DNA of 64,000 nucleotides from Paramarasmius palmivorus (taxonomy: Eukaryota; Basidiomycota; Agaricomycetes; Agaricales; Marasmiaceae): assembly GCA_037176845.1 (NCBI GenBank), contig JAYKXP010000020.1, positions 496,001-560,000 on the forward strand. The letters are read 5' to 3'. The position numbers and the translations under genes were made by a program. Shown here in pieces: positions 59,340 to 64,000 of the stretch (within the stretch, counting starts at the first letter, position 1; each line of letters opens with the position of its first letter). The notes under the pieces were generated by a model. It was not told the DNA's origin and did not search any database. It worked only from the letters and a program-made list of their open reading frames with translations.

Positions 59340-61406
59340 ATGGACGCAGCTTGCCCTCGCTTTCAAGACACGGTCAGTAGCTTGCTACCCGTACGTGTTC
59401 GTTTTTACGAACCTCCCGAGATTCTCACAAAAAGCACTTGCCTAGGCAAGTGACTCGAACGACCCACGGGCTCCAGGTGATACCCTCATTGACGTTATTA
59501 GGGACCCCGTCAGGAGAAACAAGCTAGCAAGTTCTAATTTCTCGAGTTTCATTTCCTCGAGTGTTTACTCACCTGTTACCAGATTGACGACAACAACCTC
59601 CTGAAGGGGGTAGTTATGACGAGGGACGGCCCCATTGCCAGTAGCAGAGAGTTGATTGAGCGACCCGGCACTTTGAACGCCATTGTCAACACTAGAGGCA
59701 CTATCGAGACTACAACCGTGGAAACTGAGTTCACTGAAACGCTGATGCGAAAGAACTATAACTCGATCTCAGTGAAGGTTTCAGCGCCGTTGTATGTTTC
59801 TGGACTGGCTAATAAGCCTACATTGACCTGACTCGTTTTTTGACCTTAGCATCACGGCCAGCGCTGAATTCTCGAACAGCTCAAGCTTCAAGAACACCGA
59901 GACAGAAAAGACCATCCTTGTTTCTTCTCGTTATTTGTTTCGACAAGGTCGCATTGATTTCTCTCCGCCAGGTTCTGGATTTGGGGATGATGTGCAGCTT
60001 TCATCTGGTTTCTCGAATGCAATCAATAACGCACTTACACGACCCACGCCGTCGGACAAGAGGGAAGCGCTCTACCAGGTGTTCCAGGAATATGGCCATG
60101 TCTTTCGCACCAGAGTACAGATTGGTGGAGTTCTTTCCGCTCATACTATGGAAGTTTTCAAGCGAACTGTAAGTCAAGCATGATTTTGATTGCATGTAAA
60201 CATGACTCAAGATCCCCCAGGAGAACGAAACCGAGGTGAGACGAGATGTACAACTCGGGCTAGAAGGCGCTGTCAAAGGCTGGGGTGGAGGCATTACCGG
60301 TGGCCACGGTAACACCGAAGGCACAAGTAAAGGCTCTATCATTCCCATGTCTGTCCGTTAGCTGATGATCGTCTAGTCACTACAGAGCAGAATCGTACCC
60401 TCAACGTCAGGTATATTGTTCACGTACGATATTTGTCCCGGGCTTCGCAACATAACCATCTAAAGAGATCTTCTATTATTAGGGCGGAGATTACACCAAG
60501 ATCCAAGAAACCGGACTATGGATTGCATCTACCAACCAATCAGAGTATTGGAGGGACATTGAAGTGTCTGCCGTTGTTTCAGTGACCGACATGCTCCCGG
60601 AGCCAATTAGGACTACCGTCGGGAATTTGATGAAACCTTTCCTCGGAAAGTGAGTATTTGGTCACTTGTTCCTCGACTCGCGGGAACTGATGGTAGTCCC
60701 GACATTTAGATGGGTCGACGTCGAAAGGGTCCCAAACACAAGCCAATTCCCCAGAGGGATCTTCCAGCCCAAGGATGCCATTCCATCGGGATGGTATTGG
60801 CTTGGCCATGCCGCAGACTCTACCAAAGCACTCATTGTGAAACCGACACTTCCACTGAGAGCCGGTCGAAATCCCGCCATAACCAATGGCCGTGTGGGAT
60901 CAGGTGAGTTTGTGATATTGATATGAACTGTGAACCAGGGCTGAAGTCGCGCATGCAGGCTTCACCGATCAACCATCCCCGAACTTGCCTCAGTACACGT
61001 TCCTTTCCACCTACTTCGGAGGAGGCTTCGTCTACAATCTTCCACCGGGTTCGTTGTTGGCAGCTCTTCGACCTGACTTATTTGGAGAAGGTCGTTGGTC
61101 CTTAGTGAGTACCTAAAAAATTGGACGTCCAGCAGGACATTTGTTGATTCGGTGACGCAGTACGGAGATGCCATCGCCACCTCTATCTATATCACTGTAA
61201 GTGCCTGTGCCCACTGAGCATAAATCTAGTCGCTGATCATGACGATGAATCGCCTTCAGCGACCTATACCACCCACGGACCCAGCAGATGAATGTTTTGA
61301 TTCACAGCCCGCCATACGCGTAAGGCTTCCGGGCTCGGATAATCCTCCAAGACCTCGTTGGTTGTTGAAGAAGAATGTGGTCTTGTTTGACTCTTCTGAG
61401 TATTAG
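59340..61406 (+). CDS. MACPF-domain pore-forming protein (pleurotolysin-B-like)
   Basis: About ten exons giving a protein near 500 residues that matches the length of the B component of fungal two-part pore-formers. Visible landmarks are GVVMTRDGPIASSRELIERP, a strand-rich middle, a MACPF signature YGHVFRTRVQIGG (Y/W-G-x-H-F/Y...GG type, about 60090-60130), a glycine-rich hinge GWGGGITGGHGN, and an Asp/Glu-rich segment before a Trp-rich C-terminal beta domain (AIPSGWYWLGHAA; TFLSTYFGGGFVYNLPPGS). In known systems the aegerolysin docks on the membrane and recruits this subunit, which inserts beta-hairpins to form a pore. I see no disrupting stop or frameshift. The 5' exons (59340-59560) are the least certain; an in-frame Met at 59253 is an alternative start. 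Confidence 0.9.
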
Positions 61407-61480
61407 ATACTCTGGAGATCGACTCGGCGAGTGTCGCAATCATCAATATGGATGTATAATCATCTAGTCTGCAATCTATA

Positions 61481-62321
61481 TCATGGATTGGCCTGTAAAT
61501 ACTTCCGAAGCTTTTCTAGAGCCTTGTATCGGTGCGACAACTTGTTCTTCTGATCAGAGGGCATTTCCGCGTAACTAGCAGTCGTCCAATCGTGAGCAGT
61601 ACACGAAACATAGGGAAAACGGTACACACGTCAATCCTGTCCCCGTTGGCTCGAACACAGCATCCCATCCAAATACGCCGGGGCCTCTTGCAGGAACGAT
61701 TGACCCGTCAGTTCGACCTTCGAAGAGGATCGGATCTGTACCTGTATGAGTATAGTTCAGATCGTGTGCACTTCTGTAATATACGAATAGGGCGCACCAG
61801 GACCGTCAGAGTAAGCAAAGGTGCATAAAGCCCATGCCTTCTTCGTAGAGAATCCAACGAGGAGGTTATTGAGACCTTCGTGGCCGAGCTCTTTGAGGAA
61901 ATATTTGATGTAAGGCCCGGGTAGACCGTTCAGAGCTTCGAAGCAAAGGGCAGTGTCTTCAGTTATACAGGGACCATTTAGCTTTGTCAAAAGGAATCAG
62001 GATATATCTCCGCAGATATGCATATAGCAGCTCACAAGCTCAGCAGCCTTCCGACACTTTGCAATGGCGACTTCTTGTGTAGACCCTTGGATCTCGTCGA
62101 CTATTCGAGCACTTTTCAATCTGTAAACGGTGCACAACAGCAACAGCCACTCACTGTCGAGACTCTGCGCGTCTATCTCTACTGGATGAGGTCCATCGGA
62201 TAGGATTTCTTTGACTTCCTTGAGCTTATTCGCGTTGCCAGTAACGAATGCTAGGCGGAACGAAGGAGAATCAGATTGAATTACAAGCTAGCATGGGTGG
62301 TTCATTACTGAGTCGTGTCAT
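61481..62321 (-). CDS. HAM1: Inosine triphosphate pyrophosphatase
   Basis: The start at 62321 (MTRL) is spliced to [20 protein letters not shown], carrying the family's substrate-binding TGNxxK motif. It continues [40 protein letters not shown] (the T/S-EDTSL-like metal-binding motif and GxPGxY), [30 protein letters not shown] sequence and FGWDAVFEP. The last exon holds [20 protein letters not shown] with SHRxxA, ending at 61481. The cytosolic enzyme hydrolyses ITP, dITP and XTP to monophosphates, keeping deaminated purines out of nucleic acids. Five short introns are predicted. Its 3' end lies 75 bp from that of the convergent MACPF gene. Confidence 0.94.
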
Positions 62322-62808
62322 AGTTCGTAGATATAGTCGATAGATGGAGGGGGAGGATAACAAAGGTGCCTGTTACTGTCAACGCCATCGCGGTTCGACC
62401 AAAATCGTGATATCCACATTTGGTACCGCAACTTTGTATCTGCTCAAAATCCAGTATCTCACGCACCATATTGGAAAATCGACTACTCGAGCCTCAGGCC
62501 TCAGTGTCGCCTCAGTGATTTATTGAGGATGTCTGAGATACACACCAAAGCTCTCCGTTTCATGAGCGCCGAGCACTGGGTACTGATTCCAACTCTTCTC
62601 ACAATTGGCAACTTCCGAGACTGCGCGGCGATTCCCGAGCACTCGTGAGAAAGGCTTATGCAATAACTGCACAGTTGGATGACCTGCGCCGCCCATAAGC
62701 CACTCTGCACATCACAGGTTCCTCTCTCTAGTACCTTCCATCCAGTACCAAGTGCGTATACCTCGTTCGTTGCTGTATTTAGGGTCACTAACGCTCTCTA
62801 TCTGCAGA
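62322..62808. other. Divergent promoter region HAM1 / RPL41
   Basis: About 490 bp. It likely contains the 5' UTR of RPL41, including a possible leader intron ending at the ctgcag just before the start codon (62802-62807). Confidence 0.5.
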
Positions 62809-62939
62809 ATGAGAGAGAAGTGGAAGAAAAAGCGTTCCCGCAGGCTCAGACGCAAGCGCAGAAAGATGAGAGCTCGTTCCAGTACGTGCCGTTTAACCCT
62901 CGCTTGACTTTGAGATGTTAATATGTATTTGCAGAGTAA
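62809..62939 (+). CDS. RPL41: 60S ribosomal protein eL41
   Basis: The 25-codon gene reads MREKWKKKRSRRL and then an almost all Arg/Lys run ending MRARSK, matching the extremely conserved eL41 peptide, the smallest ribosomal protein. Exon 1 is 62809-62881. A 53-nt intron (62882-62934, gtacgt...ttgcag) interrupts the last sense codon after its first base, and AGTAA (62935-62939) completes Lys-25 and the stop. Without this intron the reading would continue into unrelated sequence, so splicing decides the true C-terminus. eL41 sits at the subunit interface of the 80S ribosome. Substitutions relative to the usual peptide (E3, S10) are modest. Confidence 0.93.
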
Positions 62940-63272
62940 ACGACTTGACCGATGCAGGCCCTATCAATTATGCCTAGGTCGTCGCATTCCAAAAATCGCT
63001 AGGCTCAAGAACATATGCCACACGCGGACGAACAAACGAAAAGCAGGACGATTATACCTTGGGCTAGCGCGCCTTGCATTGCACTCAAAGACGGTTCGAT
63101 CGACTTGGACACGGTGCGATTGGACAGTTTAGGGTTGGGTCGTTTACCGAAAATTGCTTGTATGCTCATGCACACGAATCAATGAATTTTGTAAAAAAAT
63201 CATCCGTCCGAACCTGGTTTCCAGTGCGATACAAATACATAGTTGACTGTGCTGCTACGTGTCTAGCGTTGA
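62940..63272. other. Convergent 3' flank region
   Basis: About 330 bp between RPL41 and the next gene. No coding signal was recognised. Confidence 0.5.
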
Positions 63273-63917
63273 CTATTTCGTTAGTTCTGGTTTAGTTGGT
63301 GCATCGACGCCACTCTCATACTTCTTCACAGGCTCATGGTACTCCTCTTTCGCATCTCCTTTAAAGTGTTGAACATCTTCATTCTTATCCATCCAATCTG
63401 AAACGTGGTCTGCCTGCCACTTCTTCAAGTAGAACCCCAATCCTTTATGAGAATAATCCTTGTCATTCGCCTGGTCTTTGTGGTACTTGATCTGAGGAAA
63501 ATCGGAGTCTGCAGTTGCCGGGTCCAGGGAGAGCGACACGATGGCGTTTATAGTGGCCGTCTTAATTCCTGTCGGGAACGTCCAGCTCTAGAACATTCTG
63601 TTCAGCAACATGTCCACTGCGCGTAAGAGGAAACATACCTGTTCATTCTTAAACTGAATCAACTCCTTGTCGTTCTTGATGATCTCGTAGCCCTCGTTCT
63701 TACTCTCCTTGAAGAGCTTGGGCAACGCAAACCACTGCCCGGCCATCTTATATCTGTCGTTTGCGTACACGAACTGGTCATCGTATACACAGTCTGGGGT
63801 GTACCGCGAAACGCGCTCCCGAGTTGGCTGGCAGGAGTATAAGGCGATGACGTCATCGATGAGACACTGTCGAGCAGGGGAGAGCGGGAGAGGAGTACAG
63901 ACTCGATGGGTCGTCAA
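63273..63917 (-). CDS. Conserved basidiomycete hypothetical protein (NTF2-like shape)
   Basis: Two exons. Exon 1 from 63917 reads MTTHRVCTPLPLSPARQCLI, then DDVIALYSCQPTRERVSRYT, PDCVYDDQFVYANDRYKMAG, QWFALPKLF and GYEIIKNDKELIQFKNEQ. An intron of about 50 nt joins SWTFPTGIKTATINAIVSLS, LDPATADSDFPQIKYHKDQA, NDKDYSHKGLGFYLKKWQAD and a charged C-terminus ending KPELTK. The ALYxxxPxxExxxRYxPDxVYDDQF pattern resembles the SnoaL/NTF2-like fold, and I recall near-identical proteins annotated only as hypothetical across agaricomycetes. The function is unknown. There is no signal peptide or membrane segment, so it is probably cytosolic. Confidence 0.88.
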
Positions 63918-64000
63918 CTGATAACGGATAACGGCGAGATAAAGACCACGTCACCGAAAGATCCGTACACGACGTCATCCACGTAGAAATAATTTCGAGT

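Overview
The window is nuclear DNA from a filamentous basidiomycete, most likely an agaricomycete. Genes are split by many 45-70 nt GT-AG introns. There are three secreted AA9 lytic polysaccharide monooxygenases, FAD2-type desaturases, DUF6533-type membrane proteins and a divergent aegerolysin/MACPF gene pair, a combination typical of mushroom-forming fungi. All calls come from reading and hand-splicing the sequence; no database search was run, so exon borders are predictions.

Layout. 1-1042 (-): 5' part of a large protein resembling the N-terminal region of Ssk2/Wis4-type MAPKKKs. 3554-4858 (-): proline-rich protein ending in a PNRC/EDC-like decapping motif. 7860-9863 (-): agaric hypothetical protein. 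10282-12068 (+): KGD2, the E2 of 2-oxoglutarate dehydrogenase. 13080-20464 (+): three tandem monocarboxylate-transporter-like MFS genes (A, B, C) with a scrap of the KGD2 3' end stranded between A and B. 20526-21616 (-): an SDR. 22933-25789 (-): two tandem AA9 LPMOs. 26430-30612: a housekeeping block of RPC31 (-), ALYREF/YRA1 (+) with a 637-nt intron, and the farnesyltransferase alpha subunit (+). 30945-32729 and 37116-38554 (-): two DUF6533 membrane proteins flanking a third AA9 (35429-36733, +). 39542-50400: an MCT-like MFS, two FAD2-type desaturases around an alpha/beta hydrolase, and a secreted type-B carboxylesterase. 51120-52594 (+): another multi-pass membrane protein. 53131-56239 (+): a dienelactone hydrolase-family protein and a fourth copy (D) of the tandem MFS family. 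57746-61406: an aegerolysin (-) and a pleurotolysin-B-like MACPF protein (+) transcribed divergently. 61481-62321 (-): ITPase (HAM1). 62809-62939 (+): ribosomal protein eL41. 63273-63917 (-): a conserved basidiomycete hypothetical protein.

Functional themes. First, conserved housekeeping islands (KGD2; RPC31/YRA1/RAM2; HAM1/RPL41) alternate with accessory, duplicated genes. Second, an MFS family has expanded by block duplication, with signs of gene conversion and a shared TCGAGTCAT promoter word. Third, a desaturase-hydrolase-desaturase-esterase-transporter run looks like a candidate fatty-acid-derived metabolite cluster. Fourth, a two-component pore-former pair shares a 1-kb promoter unusually rich in CTCGAG and holding a 9-bp-arm palindrome.
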